Assembly (NCBI GenBank): GCA_003249255.1
Contig: QKJP01000059.1
Location: forward strand, 118,417 to 182,416
DNA: 64,000 nt
From: Bacteroidales bacterium
Lineage (GTDB): Bacteria > Bacteroidota > Bacteroidia > Bacteroidales > Marinilabiliaceae
Direction: 5' to 3'
Shown here: one piece after another, positions 45,265-55,142 of the stretch
Position numbering within the stretch: position 1 is the stretch's first letter
How the letters are laid out: every line of letters starts with the position of its first letter
The notes under the pieces: generated by a model
Database searches by the model: none
Told to the model about the DNA's origin: nothing
The model's input: only the letters and a program-made list of their open reading frames with translations
Translations under genes and position numbers: made by a program

Positions 45265-47648
45265 GCACCCCCATAATACTCAGCCGAATAATAACCATAC
45301 CCTTTTTCTTTAGGAGATACATCATTTAAAACCAGCCCCATGTTTCTTATCCCTTCATGAGCTAAATCTTTAACCGTATAGGCCAAATGATCTTTTGAAG
45401 TACAGTTTACACGTACAACATATAAATTACCATCTGAATATTGCATTAACAATCTGGCATCAGCAACTAAACCAATAGGTGGAGAATCAACAATAATAAT
45501 CTCATACTGTTTTCTTAATTCATCAAAAAGATGTTTTGTTTTATCACTGGCTATCAACTCACTTGGATTTGGGGGTATTTCTCCTGCCGGAAGAATATCC
45601 AAATTGGCTTTGCCTGAAGAATATATGACGTCATTTAATTCACTTTGTCCAATCAGATAATTGGATAAGCCATTTCTATTATCCACCCCAAATAGTGTAG
45701 ACAGACGAGGCTTGCGCATATCAAAACCCAAAATAATTGTCTTTTTTCCTGAGATACTAAAAACAGATGCCAAATTATGCGCACAAAATGTTTTACCCTC
45801 TCCGGTATTACTACTCGTAATTGTTACCACCTGTAAGGCCTGATCTGCTGAAACAAATCTCAACTTTGTCCTTATAGACCGAAAAGACTCACTAATCACC
45901 GAATGTGGATGAGCTACAATAACATCTTCATAATCGCCTTTATTTTTTGTCACCATTCCCATTATCGGAAGACCCGGTAATAACAAATCAAGATCTTCTT
46001 TGCGGCGAATTTTATCATTCATCATTTCAAGCAAAAGAATTAATCCCCCCGGAATTAACAAGGAAAACATAAAGGCCTTACTGTAATTTCCTTTCGTATC
46101 CGGCGATACAATTGCAGATACAGATGCCCTATCAATAATTTCGCTATCAGCAACATTACTCGCTTTGGATATTTGGGTTTCGGACTGTTTCTGTAACAAA
46201 AAGGTATATATCGCATCATTCAAACGAAAGTTTCGATCTATTTCTAAATAACGCTTTTCCAATTCTGGTAATAAGTTCATTTCGTGCATCACTCCCCCCA
46301 TGCTTTGTTTCACCTTCACCTTCTGACGCTCAATACTTTTAATACTTTGATTGATGGCACTGATAATATTATTTGTTACCAATTCAATTTTTGTTTGTTG
46401 CGACTTAATAATGTGATTTTCTTTTCGAGCATCTGCTAACAATAAGGTATTTTCACTCTGTAAATCAATCAATTCCATTATTAAACCATTGATGTATTTA
46501 TTACTCTCTTCATCTAACACCGGAAGCATGTAATCCTCTATTTCCTTTGCATCTTTTAAGTGCTCTTTTAAATACAGATAATAATCTTTTTCAAGATCCA
46601 ACAGCTTTATCTCTTTTTCGATATCAAAATATTGAGTTGCTAAGGTTTGTGAATGCTCAACGGGTTCTAAAAAACGATTCTGCTTACGGTAGTCCAAGAG
46701 TTGATTTTGAACCTTATCTAAGGTATCTGAAATAGTAGCTAACTGACTGTCTATAAAATCCAAGGATCGCGAAGCCATATTATTTTTTTGTTCCAAATTA
46801 TACTCGACAATAACATGACACAAAGCATCTAAAAACTCAGTCAATTTTCCGATTGTAGGACCCACTGAGGAAATAAATAAAATACCGGATCCATCCTTAT
46901 ATAAATTAACTCCTAATTGAGATCTAAATTCACTTGTAAGACTTTCATGGGACTGAAATTTAACAAAGTACTTAACCCCTGGTTCACATTTTAACCCTGC
47001 CCTATTATGTAATCTAAAAGTGAACATTTTTTCTTGAATTAATTCTTCAGGCAGTATGTTCTTCTCAAATGTTACAGCCCCACATCCACCGGCTCCTTCA
47101 AACTTACTAAAATCATATAATGAACCATATTCAGCTTCACAACTTACCTTTACACTTCCATCATTCTGACCTTCAATATATATAGGCACATTAAGCAGTT
47201 GGGGTTTCAAGGAATCAATTTCAATATAAAAAGGAGCCTGCCTAAACACCTCGGTATCTTTAAAACGTCCATCTCTGTAATATGAAATACCAAAATCCAA
47301 TCGATCAACAGCCCTTCTAATCAATTTTCTGGAACGAATAACGAATATTTGGTTTTCAACACTGGCCATTTCACCCGACAAACCAAATCCACTCATTAAC
47401 TTATTATTGGCAATGGCATTAGATTCATCATTTTTAAGCATCATTGTTGCAGTTGCTTTATATATAGGGGTAGAATATCGATGATATGTATAAGCAACTC
47501 CAAAACACAATGGAAACGATATGGCAAATAAATACCAATTTCGTAGAATTAAATTAAGAATTCGCTTTACATCAAAAAGCCCATCTGAAGTTTGTTTATT
47601 ACCTGATAAATAAGGAGATATATTAGTTTGATTACTTTTATCTGTCAT
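45261..47648 (-). CDS. Wzc-type polysaccharide co-polymerase and tyrosine autokinase
   Basis: The protein has 795 residues. The N-terminal Wzz domain has a membrane segment near ~35-52, a long periplasmic coiled region (~290-500) and a second segment (~525-545). The C-terminal BY-kinase domain has Walker A TSSNTGEGKTFCAHN (~608-622), Walker A' LGFDMRKPRLS and Walker B IIVDSPPIGLVADA. It ends in a tyrosine cluster (GYGYYSAEYYGGA) for autophosphorylation. It regulates chain length and export of capsule or exopolysaccharide. An OPX/Wza partner, expected nearby, is not in this window. Confidence 0.92.
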   Translation of the reverse strand: MTDKSNQTNISPYLSGNKQTSDGLFDVKRILNLILRNWYLFAISFPLCFGVAYTYHRYSTPIYKATATMMLKNDESNAIANNKLMSGFGLSGEMASVENQIFVIRSRKLIRRAVDRLDFGISYYRDGRFKDTEVFRQAPFYIEIDSLKPQLLNVPIYIEGQNDGSVKVSCEAEYGSLYDFSKFEGAGGCGAVTFEKNILPEELIQEKMFTFRLHNRAGLKCEPGVKYFVKFQSHESLTSEFRSQLGVNLYKDGSGILFISSVGPTIGKLTEFLDALCHVIVEYNLEQKNNMASRSLDFIDSQLATISDTLDKVQNQLLDYRKQNRFLEPVEHSQTLATQYFDIEKEIKLLDLEKDYYLYLKEHLKDAKEIEDYMLPVLDEESNKYINGLIMELIDLQSENTLLLADARKENHIIKSQQTKIELVTNNIISAINQSIKSIERQKVKVKQSMGGVMHEMNLLPELEKRYLEIDRNFRLNDAIYTFLLQKQSETQISKASNVADSEIIDRASVSAIVSPDTKGNYSKAFMFSLLIPGGLILLLEMMNDKIRRKEDLDLLLPGLPIMGMVTKNKGDYEDVIVAHPHSVISESFRSIRTKLRFVSADQALQVVTITSSNTGEGKTFCAHNLASVFSISGKKTIILGFDMRKPRLSTLFGVDNRNGLSNYLIGQSELNDVIYSSGKANLDILPAGEIPPNPSELIASDKTKHLFDELRKQYEIIIVDSPPIGLVADARLLMQYSDGNLYVVRVNCTSKDHLAYTVKDLAHEGIRNMGLVLNDVSPKEKGYGYYSAEYYGGA

Positions 47649-47861
47649 GAATTAATATTTGAGACGTAAATATAAGCATTTTGCCCTTACAATCTCATGA
47701 AATAAAAACGCATATTAGGGAAGTCAAAACTTCATAAAAACAAGGCTATACTCGTGATTTTGCTCGACATTAGTATTTCCTACCCCCATACCACATACTT
47801 CACAACAAGCACTTTACACTCATAAACTTGTTCTTTTATGGGTACAATCTACATAACACTT

Positions 47862-49178
47862 TTACATTGGTGTTTGGGGTAAAAAATGCCCACTTAAAGA
47901 TTCGGTATAATAACTCTCACCATTATAAGCCATTTGACCTCTTGCAAACACAAACTCACATCGACCTAACAATTTATAACTTACCTGTTTCATCCCTTGT
48001 TCGGCAGGCAAATTACAATAGAGATTCCGTTCGTGTGCTGGATCCCAGATAACAATATCCGCATCCGCTCCAGGCCTTAACATACCTTTTTTGGGATACA
48101 AACCAAATAACTTTGCCGGCCGCGTTGAAATAATCGAAATAAAATCTTTTACTGACAACTTTCCGGTTTGAACTCCTACCGTATAAAGAACTGATAAAAA
48201 ATTCTTTAACAAGAAATACTCATCAGGCCTATTTTTTACTTGACTATTTTTCAATACACCTTCGTCAATAACAGTCATAAAAGGACGGGAAACCAAAAAA
48301 TGCTCGTCTTTTAAAAGCTCCCAATATTCATCTTGTGAAATTAAATTCAATTTATTCTGTAAAGCAAATCCGGAAAAAACAGTATGCTCATCTATATCGT
48401 ATTTTGATGAATTTCCAATGTGGTAAGGCAAAGATATCTCGGCAAATACACGCCCTGTTGTCATGTATTTTTTTATCAGAAGAAGCTCTTCTTTAAAGCA
48501 CAAATTAAAAAAGCACACTTTACATTCCTCTTCTTCTACAATCTTCAAGATACTCCCCAAGTTCTCCAAGTGGGTTTTTACAGTATCATTACCACCTAAC
48601 TCAACCTCATTTTTAAACACTATTGGAATCTGCATCTCCACTACCAATAAAAGATCTAATTTTGCAATCTCCCGTATTAATTTACGAATACCTTCTTGAC
48701 CCATGGCGTTTTCTATTGGCCACTTCAAATAATATGAAGCTATTCCCTCATGTGAATAATAATAATCCAATTGTTTGGAGTCAAAGGAGTCCCATCCCTG
48801 AAGTGAAAGATGGTAACTAAAATCGGATAATATATGCTGCCTATTCTTAAAACGTATTCGCATTTCATCCTTAGCAACTTCGGCATAAAAAGGTAACAAA
48901 CATTCAATTACAGTTGTTGTTCCGGAGGATATTTCAGATCTATTAAAACGTTCTATTAAATTACTTTCATCTTGCTCTTGCGTTAAAAAAGAAGCGTTAC
49001 TATCAATAGCTCCGGGGAATAGATATTTCCCATTGGCATCTATAATAGGCGTTTCGGGCTCGGGTCGCTTTAAATCATCTCCTATACTAATAATTTTGGT
49101 ATTCGCAATCAGAAGATCTTTCTGTTGAATTTCATTATCAACAATCAACTGGCCATTTTTTATTAATACATAGTCCAT
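47862..49178 (-). CDS. Dihydropyrimidinase/dihydroorotase homologue lacking metal ligands
   Basis: The protein has 438 residues with clear cyclic-amidohydrolase layout: MDYVLIKNGQLIVDNEIQQK at the start, and RPAKLFGLYPKKGMLRPGAD with DADIVIW at the end. The metal site is gone. PGAIDSNAS stands where PG-x-ID-x-H-x-H is expected, so both histidines are replaced (residues 61 and 63). VVEMQIP stands where the third His (VHAEN) normally is, FFNLCF where VHVS is, and VSRPFM where SDHAPF is. The Lys of YYLKWP may remain. It is therefore probably a non-enzymatic scaffold, comparable in logic to CRMPs. The neighbours (Wzc kinase, DMT transporter) do not explain it. Confidence 0.82.
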   Translation of the reverse strand: MDYVLIKNGQLIVDNEIQQKDLLIANTKIISIGDDLKRPEPETPIIDANGKYLFPGAIDSNASFLTQEQDESNLIERFNRSEISSGTTTVIECLLPFYAEVAKDEMRIRFKNRQHILSDFSYHLSLQGWDSFDSKQLDYYYSHEGIASYYLKWPIENAMGQEGIRKLIREIAKLDLLLVVEMQIPIVFKNEVELGGNDTVKTHLENLGSILKIVEEEECKVCFFNLCFKEELLLIKKYMTTGRVFAEISLPYHIGNSSKYDIDEHTVFSGFALQNKLNLISQDEYWELLKDEHFLVSRPFMTVIDEGVLKNSQVKNRPDEYFLLKNFLSVLYTVGVQTGKLSVKDFISIISTRPAKLFGLYPKKGMLRPGADADIVIWDPAHERNLYCNLPAEQGMKQVSYKLLGRCEFVFARGQMAYNGESYYTESLSGHFLPQTPM

Positions 49179-49269
49179 ACCATCTTCCTTTTAATTAATG
49201 CCGATTGATATAAATCTAACCAAAACCCAATGCAAAATCAAATAATAAACTGTCTATCCACGCTTTTTA

Positions 49270-49277
49270 GTACTTTT
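49270..49277 (+). promoter_or_regulatory. -7 box (TACTTTTG) supporting the internal start of the DMT transporter
   Basis: TACTTTTG matches TAnnTTTG. It predicts a transcript start near 49284, 12 bases before the ATG at 49296 and downstream of the earlier ATG at 49230, so the shorter protein is favoured. Confidence 0.35.
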
Positions 49278-49295
49278 GGATTATTCATTTATATT

Positions 49296-50192
49296 ATGTG
49301 GTTCTATTTAGCTTTAACATCCGCTCTATTCCTGGGTTTTTATGACATCTTCAAAAAAACATCAGTCCAAAACAATGCAGTCCTACCTGTGTTATTATTA
49401 AGCACGACTACTTCTGCCGCTATTTTCATTCCGATTATCCTGTTTTCAAAATTCAACTATTGGGATAAAGAATTTATATTATACACACCCAACATTCCAA
49501 TAGAAACGCATCTTTTAGTCTTTATTAAAGCAACAATTGTTCTATTATCCTGGATTTTCTCGTTCTTCGCATTAAAACACCTCCCCATTACATTTGTCTC
49601 ACCCATTAGAGCAACAGGTCCTATGTGGACACTCATGGGAGCCATTGTAATTTTTAAGGAACAACTAAATACTTTTCAATGGATTGGTATTGCTACAACA
49701 CTTTCCTTTTTTTGGCTTTTCTCTACAACCGGGAAACTAGAAGGTATTCACATCAGAAAGAACAAATGGGTATGGTTCATCATATTGGGTACACTTATTG
49801 GGGCAATCAGTGGACTTTATGATAAGTTTTTAATTAGAAACATTAACAGAATGGCGGTCCAAGCCTGGTTTTCAATTTACCAAGCATTAATTATGATACC
49901 AATTATTCTGTTTATTTGGTGGCCACAAAGAAAAAGTTCTACGCCCTTTACATGGCGATGGAGCATACCGCTTATTGGTATCTTCCTGGTTATTGCAGAT
50001 TTTGCATACTTTTATGCATTAACACATCCTGAATCGATGATATCAATCATATCAGCATTACGCAGAGGTAGCGTCGTTATTGCCTTTGGCGTAGGTGCTA
50101 TTTTATTTAAAGAAAAAAACATTCAAAAGAAATCGCTATACCTCCTTGGTATACTTACCGGCATTGCTATTTTAATATACGGAAGCCACTAA
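49296..50192 (+). CDS. EamA/DMT-family transporter
   Basis: The protein has 298 residues when started at 49296 (MWFYLALTSALFLGFYDIFK). It has ten predicted membrane segments in two similar halves of five (EamA repeats). The ends of the halves are WIGIATTLSFFWLFSTTGKL and LGILTGIAILIYG. The substrate is unknown; drug/metabolite exporters of this kind move amino acids, nucleobases or sugars. It is divergent from the amidohydrolase-like gene. The longer ORF from 49230 would add 22 residues with a second hydrophobic stretch and no clear ribosome-binding site. Confidence 0.82.
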   Translation: MWFYLALTSALFLGFYDIFKKTSVQNNAVLPVLLLSTTTSAAIFIPIILFSKFNYWDKEFILYTPNIPIETHLLVFIKATIVLLSWIFSFFALKHLPITFVSPIRATGPMWTLMGAIVIFKEQLNTFQWIGIATTLSFFWLFSTTGKLEGIHIRKNKWVWFIILGTLIGAISGLYDKFLIRNINRMAVQAWFSIYQALIMIPIILFIWWPQRKSSTPFTWRWSIPLIGIFLVIADFAYFYALTHPESMISIISALRRGSVVIAFGVGAILFKEKNIQKKSLYLLGILTGIAILIYGSH

Positions 50193-50197
50193 ATATC

Positions 50198-50224
50198 AAA
50201 AGGGAACCATAGAGGCTCCCTTTT
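50198..50224 (+). terminator. Terminator of the DMT transporter gene
   Basis: aaaagggaacc (50198-50208) pairs with ggctccctttt (50214-50224) with one mismatch. T-rich sequence follows. Confidence 0.65.
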
Positions 50225-50256
50225 AATCTCACAAAACTTATGTCAAATTGCCGGCA

Positions 50257-50475
50257 CTACCACCAAATACTTCTTTTAGGAGGATTACCATAAGATTCAA
50301 AAGTATCTCCGGCATCATTTACAACCCACAAAAGTTCTTCTTTTGTAAAATCATATCCATCCTGAATTGCTTTTGCTACAAAATCTTCCGGAGTTTTTGC
50401 TGCATTATACGGTGCGCGGAACGCTTCGTCTTTTCCTCCCTTAGTTAATAAGGCTTCTACACTTTCTTTTGACAT
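50257..50475 (-). CDS. Nif11-like leader peptide family small protein
   Basis: The protein has 72 residues. MSKESVEALLTKGGKDEAFR followed by YNAAKTPEDFVAKAIQDGYD and FTKEELLWVV is the Nif11 domain, the leader part of several RiPP precursor families and of some nitrogen-fixation-linked small proteins. The tail after the domain (NDAGDTFESYGNPPKRSIWW) is short and ends in Trp-Trp. There is no Gly-Gly cleavage site, no Cys/Ser/Thr-rich core, and no modification enzyme or peptidase-transporter in the flanking ~10 kb. It is therefore an orphan. It may be an unmodified Nif11 protein with another role. Confidence 0.8.
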   Translation of the reverse strand: MSKESVEALLTKGGKDEAFRAPYNAAKTPEDFVAKAIQDGYDFTKEELLWVVNDAGDTFESYGNPPKRSIWW

Positions 50476-50617
50476 AACATTATATTTTTAGTTGTTCATA
50501 ATGCAATTTTAACAATTTTAGCCCTCATACCCCACGTTCCATAGGGTGTTATGCAGCATATTTAATACTTTTTCACACCCACCCCACATAAAAAACAGAT
50601 TACTACAAAAACAAATA

Positions 50618-51337
50618 CTACTTTTTCATTGCAAGACTTTTAAATTCACCTGGCATTTTTTCAATGGCATACCTTAGTGCAGTTCTTGACATGATATTTT
50701 TATGAATCATAACAAAATCGAAAACCTCTTTTTCATAAGTCTGACTTGCCACTTTTAACAACCAGCCATATCCCTTTTGCACCATATCATCCTTATCCGA
50801 CAATAGATTTTCTGCTACCTTAAAAGCTTCAGATTTACATAACCCCTTCCTTACCAGCATAACTAAAGAAACAGCAGCAGCTCTTCTCACCCAACGATTG
50901 CCGGATTTGGTAAATCGCATCAGTTCATCTACATAGCCGGGATACATTTTCAAGAATTCATTCATCGTACGCGTACAAAAAGAATCACAGGAAGCCCAAT
51001 TAGATATATAAGAATTAATCCATCTTTCAAACAGCAAAAAATCATCGGGAACAAAACGTTTATGCAAGTAGAAGGATAAATCGCAGGCAATAATAGCTTC
51101 CTCTAATATGCCTGTTTTCATTAATTCTTCACAAAGCTTAAATATCTCAGCTTTTTCAAAACCCTTGAGTTCTTTAAATATGTTTTTACTTATTGAATGA
51201 ACCACAGGAATACGAACCCCATAAAAATCAATCTTTTCTTTAAAAAAGCGCTGACTATTTTCTAATGCTCTTGAATCAACCTTATCTTTTAAATGCTTTT
51301 GAATTTTAATTAAAAACTCTTCCATACTACTTATCAT
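50618..51337 (-). CDS. AlkD-like DNA alkylation repair protein (HEAT-like repeats)
   Basis: The protein has 239 residues and is all-helical. FKEKIDFYGVRIPVVHSISK is the N-terminal AlkD/DNA-alkylation-repair motif, and later the RWVRRAAAVSLVMLVRKGLC and VQKGYGWLLKVASQ segments match repeats that contact the DNA backbone. AlkD-type glycosylases remove 3-methyl- and 7-methyl-purines without flipping the base. The Trp/Asp residues used for catalysis appear kept (NWASCDSF). It is not linked to neighbouring genes. Confidence 0.88.
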   Translation of the reverse strand: MISSMEEFLIKIQKHLKDKVDSRALENSQRFFKEKIDFYGVRIPVVHSISKNIFKELKGFEKAEIFKLCEELMKTGILEEAIIACDLSFYLHKRFVPDDFLLFERWINSYISNWASCDSFCTRTMNEFLKMYPGYVDELMRFTKSGNRWVRRAAAVSLVMLVRKGLCKSEAFKVAENLLSDKDDMVQKGYGWLLKVASQTYEKEVFDFVMIHKNIMSRTALRYAIEKMPGEFKSLAMKK

Positions 51338-51500
51338 TAATAATCAGGCAAAATCAAATGCAACCTCCTAAGATTGTATAATGTATACCTAAAACATTAT
51401 TACTACTAAGCTTAACGCGAACCATAAACTAAGCTAACCAACTAAAATTCAATGAAAAACCTTAGTTTAATTTTAAAAACCAATTTTGTATTAAAATAAA

Positions 51501-51526
51501 AAGAGGTTGCCATACGACAACCTCTT
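51501..51526 (-). terminator. Terminator of nifJ
   Basis: aagaggttg (51501-51509) pairs with caacctctt (51518-51526), and on the minus strand a TTTTA tract follows. Confidence 0.7.
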
Positions 51527-51551
51527 CTTCAATACTATAATTCAAAATAAA

Positions 51552-54500
51552 TTACTTAACAACAGTGTAATCTAATTCTGATAAACGCTTATATGTGCTG
51601 TAACGCCATTTTGCATTCTCTTCGGCAGCCTTAAATAATTCACCGGCTTCTTGAGGGAATGACTTCATCAATGATGTATAACGTACCTCACCTTTTAAGA
51701 AATCCTGGAATTTATCCCACTCAGGCTCTTTTGAGTCTAACACAAAAGGATTTTTACCTTCTGCTTCTAACATTGGGTTGTAACGGAATAAATGCCAGTA
51801 ACCTGCATCTACAGCTTTCTTAGCCTCGTTTTGAGAAGCACCCATACCACTACGTAAACCGTGGTTAATACATGGTGAGTAAGCAATAATTAACGATGGA
51901 CCAGGATAAGCTTCAGCTTCTTTAAGAGCTTTGAAATACTGAGCCTGATTAGAACCCATAGATACTTGTGCAACATACACATATCCATAAGTCGTAGCCA
52001 TTAAACCAAGGTCTTTTTTACGAATACGCTTACCAGAAGCAGCAAACTTAGCAACCGCTCCAACAGGAGTAGATTTAGATGCCTGACCACCAGTATTAGA
52101 GTAAACCTCAGTATCCATTACTAAGATATTTACATCTTCACCCGAAGCTAACACATGGTCAACACCTCCGTAACCGATATCGTAAGCCCATCCGTCACCA
52201 CCAAAGATCCAAACAGATTTTTTAGCCAAGTAATCTTTAATTTTCAAAATCTCAGCAGCTACAGGAGCAGATTCTGACTCTAATGCTTTAACAACAGCCT
52301 TAGAAACTTCAGTTGTCTTCTCACCGTTTTCTTTATTTTCTAACCAAGCTTCGAATGCAGCTTTAGTTTCTGAAGAAACAGCATCAAGGTTTTCTGTCAT
52401 TAAGCGCTCAATACGAGTACGTAATTTATTTACACCTAATGCCATACCAAGACCATACTCTGCGTTATCCTCAAATAATGAGTTCGCCCAAGCCGGACCT
52501 TTGCCTTCACTGTTTTTACAATATGGAGTTGCCGGAGCAGAACCACCATAGATTGAAGAACAACCTGTAGCGTTTGCAACCATCATACGATCACCATATA
52601 ATTGAGTAATTAACTTAATGTATGGAGTTTCACCACAACCGGCACAAGCACCCGAGAACTCGAATAAAGGCTGAGCAAACTGAGAAGCTTTCACATTCAT
52701 GTCTTTCTTCATGATTGTATCTTTGATAGCTACTTTCTCAGCAACGTAGTTCCAACGCTCAATCTCACCTCTTTGAGAATCAAGAGACTTCATTTCAAGA
52801 GCCTTAGTTTTTGCAGGACAAACATCAGCACAGTTACCACAACCGGTACAATCTAATGGAGCAACCTGGATACGGTATTGTAAACCTTCGAATCCTTTAC
52901 CATTTGCTTTCTTACCTACTAATCCTTCCGGTGCGTTTGCTAACTCTTCTTCATTTAATAAGAATGGACGAATTGCAGCGTGAGGACAAACGTAAGAACA
53001 TTGGTTACACTGAATACAATTATCCATTTGCCACTCAGGAACATTTACTGCAATACCACGCTTCTCATAAGCAGTTGTACCGGCAGGGAATGTACCATCT
53101 TCGTATCCGTTAAATACAGAAACAGGTAGATCATCACCTTTTTGTGCATTTACAGGGAATACGATATCTTTAATGAAGTCAGGAACATCAGTTCTGAATT
53201 CTAAAGCTTTATCTTCTAATGAAGCCCACTCAGCTGGAATTTCAACTTTAGTAACAGCACCACCTTTTTCTACAGCCTTGTAGTTCATGTTAACGATGTC
53301 TTCACCTTTCTTACCAAAAGATTTAACAATCGCCTGTTTCATTTTCTCTACAGCAAAATCGTAAGGAATTACCTCTGCAATTTTGAAGAAAGCAGACTGC
53401 ATGATAGTGTTTGTGCGGTTACCTAGACCAATTTCTTCTGCAATAGAAGTTGCATTGATAATGTAGAAATTGATTTCGTTGGCAGCTAAATATTTTTTAA
53501 CTCCTTGAGGAAGACGATTTTTTGTTTCTTCTGCATCCCAAATAGAGTTTAATAAGAAAGTACCACCTTTCTTAAGACCTTTTAACATGTCGTACTGGTT
53601 CAAGTAAGCAGGAACGTGACATGCAACAAAGTCAGGAGTGTTCACCAAATAAGGTGCACGAATTGGAGAATCACCAAAACGAAGGTGAGAAATGGTAATA
53701 CCACCCGACTTTTTAGAGTCATATGCAAAGTAAGCCTGAGCATATTTATCAGTGTTATCACCAATAATTTTAATTGAGTTCTTGTTAGCACCAACAGTAC
53801 CATCAGAACCTAAACCATAGAATTTACCTTCGAAAGTACCTTCCTGAGCAAAAGAAATTTCTTCTTTTAATGGAAGTGATTTGAAAGTAACGTCATCAAC
53901 GATACCTACTGTAAATTGATTCTTAGGCTCATCAGCAGCTAAGTTTTCAAATACAGAAATCATGTGAGTTGGCGTAGTATCTTTTGAAGATAAACCGTAA
54001 CGACCACCAATAATCATTGGTGCATCTTTTTTACCGTTATAGATTTCAACTACATCTAAGTACAATGGATCTCCATTAGCACCCGGTTCTTTTGTACGAT
54101 CTAACACACATACATTCTTAACTGTAGCAGGCATTGCCTTTAAGAAATACTCAGCAGAGAATGGACGGTAAAGGTGTACAGCAATTAAACCAACTTTTTT
54201 ACCTTGCTTATTTAAGTAATCTACTGATTCTTTAATAGTATCAGTAATAGAACCCATTGCAATTACAACATCAGTTGCATCAGCAGCACCATAGTAAGTA
54301 AAAGGTGCATATTTACGACCAGTAATTTTACCAATTTCATCCATGTACTTCGCCACCATATCAGGTAACTTGTCATAGAATTTATTAGCAGCTTCACGAG
54401 ACTGGAAGTAAATATCTGGGTTTTGAGCAGTACCACGAGTTACAGGGTGCTCAGGATTTAATGCATTATCACGGAATGCTTGTAAAGCCTCTTGGTCGAT

Positions 54501-55088
54501 TAAACCTCTAAGGTCTTCCATATCCATGCTTTCGATTTTCTGGATCTCGTGAGAAGTACGGAAACCATCAAAATAATGCATAAAAGGTACTCGAGACTCG
54601 ATAGATGCTAAGTGAGCAATACCTGCTAAGTCCATTACTTCCTGAACCGAACCTGTTGCTAACATGGCACAACCAGTCTGACGAGCAGACATCACATCAC
54701 TGTGATCACCAAAGATAGAAAGCGCTTGTGCAGCTAATGAACGAGCACTTACGTGAAATACACCCGGTAATAACTCACCAGAGATTTTGTACATGTTAGG
54801 AATCATCAATAATAATCCCTGAGATGCAGTAAATGTAGACGTTAAAGCTCCAGCTTGAAGAGAACCATGCATAGCACCTGCAGCACCAGCTTCTGATTGC
54901 ATTTCTTCAACTTTAACAGTCTCACCAAAAATATTCTTTCTTCCCGCAGCAGCCCACTCATCGATGTACTCTGCCATTGTTGAAGAAGGTGTGATTGGAT
55001 AAATAGCTGCTACCTCACTAAACATATAAGCAATGTGAGAAGCTGCGTAGTTACCATCACAGGTAATAAACTTCTTTTCTTTAGCCAT
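51552..55088 (-). CDS. nifJ: Pyruvate:ferredoxin (flavodoxin) oxidoreductase
   Basis: The protein has 1178 residues, a single-chain PFOR of usual size. It starts with the pyruvate-binding region (AYMFSEVAAIYPITPSSTMA). Two ferredoxin clusters are seen: CIQCNQCSYVCPHAAIRPF and CTGCGNCADVCPAKTKALEM. The C-terminal thiamine site includes GGDGWAYDIGYGGVDH and the proximal cluster cysteines CAGCGETPY. It oxidises pyruvate to acetyl-CoA and CO2 and passes electrons to ferredoxin. Together with pflB it provides two anaerobic routes from pyruvate. It is transcribed alone. Confidence 0.96.
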   Translation of the reverse strand: MAKEKKFITCDGNYAASHIAYMFSEVAAIYPITPSSTMAEYIDEWAAAGRKNIFGETVKVEEMQSEAGAAGAMHGSLQAGALTSTFTASQGLLLMIPNMYKISGELLPGVFHVSARSLAAQALSIFGDHSDVMSARQTGCAMLATGSVQEVMDLAGIAHLASIESRVPFMHYFDGFRTSHEIQKIESMDMEDLRGLIDQEALQAFRDNALNPEHPVTRGTAQNPDIYFQSREAANKFYDKLPDMVAKYMDEIGKITGRKYAPFTYYGAADATDVVIAMGSITDTIKESVDYLNKQGKKVGLIAVHLYRPFSAEYFLKAMPATVKNVCVLDRTKEPGANGDPLYLDVVEIYNGKKDAPMIIGGRYGLSSKDTTPTHMISVFENLAADEPKNQFTVGIVDDVTFKSLPLKEEISFAQEGTFEGKFYGLGSDGTVGANKNSIKIIGDNTDKYAQAYFAYDSKKSGGITISHLRFGDSPIRAPYLVNTPDFVACHVPAYLNQYDMLKGLKKGGTFLLNSIWDAEETKNRLPQGVKKYLAANEINFYIINATSIAEEIGLGNRTNTIMQSAFFKIAEVIPYDFAVEKMKQAIVKSFGKKGEDIVNMNYKAVEKGGAVTKVEIPAEWASLEDKALEFRTDVPDFIKDIVFPVNAQKGDDLPVSVFNGYEDGTFPAGTTAYEKRGIAVNVPEWQMDNCIQCNQCSYVCPHAAIRPFLLNEEELANAPEGLVGKKANGKGFEGLQYRIQVAPLDCTGCGNCADVCPAKTKALEMKSLDSQRGEIERWNYVAEKVAIKDTIMKKDMNVKASQFAQPLFEFSGACAGCGETPYIKLITQLYGDRMMVANATGCSSIYGGSAPATPYCKNSEGKGPAWANSLFEDNAEYGLGMALGVNKLRTRIERLMTENLDAVSSETKAAFEAWLENKENGEKTTEVSKAVVKALESESAPVAAEILKIKDYLAKKSVWIFGGDGWAYDIGYGGVDHVLASGEDVNILVMDTEVYSNTGGQASKSTPVGAVAKFAASGKRIRKKDLGLMATTYGYVYVAQVSMGSNQAQYFKALKEAEAYPGPSLIIAYSPCINHGLRSGMGASQNEAKKAVDAGYWHLFRYNPMLEAEGKNPFVLDSKEPEWDKFQDFLKGEVRYTSLMKSFPQEAGELFKAAEENAKWRYSTYKRLSELDYTVVK

Positions 55089-55142
55089 TTTTTTTACTCC
55101 TAAAAATTAAATATTTAATATTTCTTTATTTTAAACTAAACC

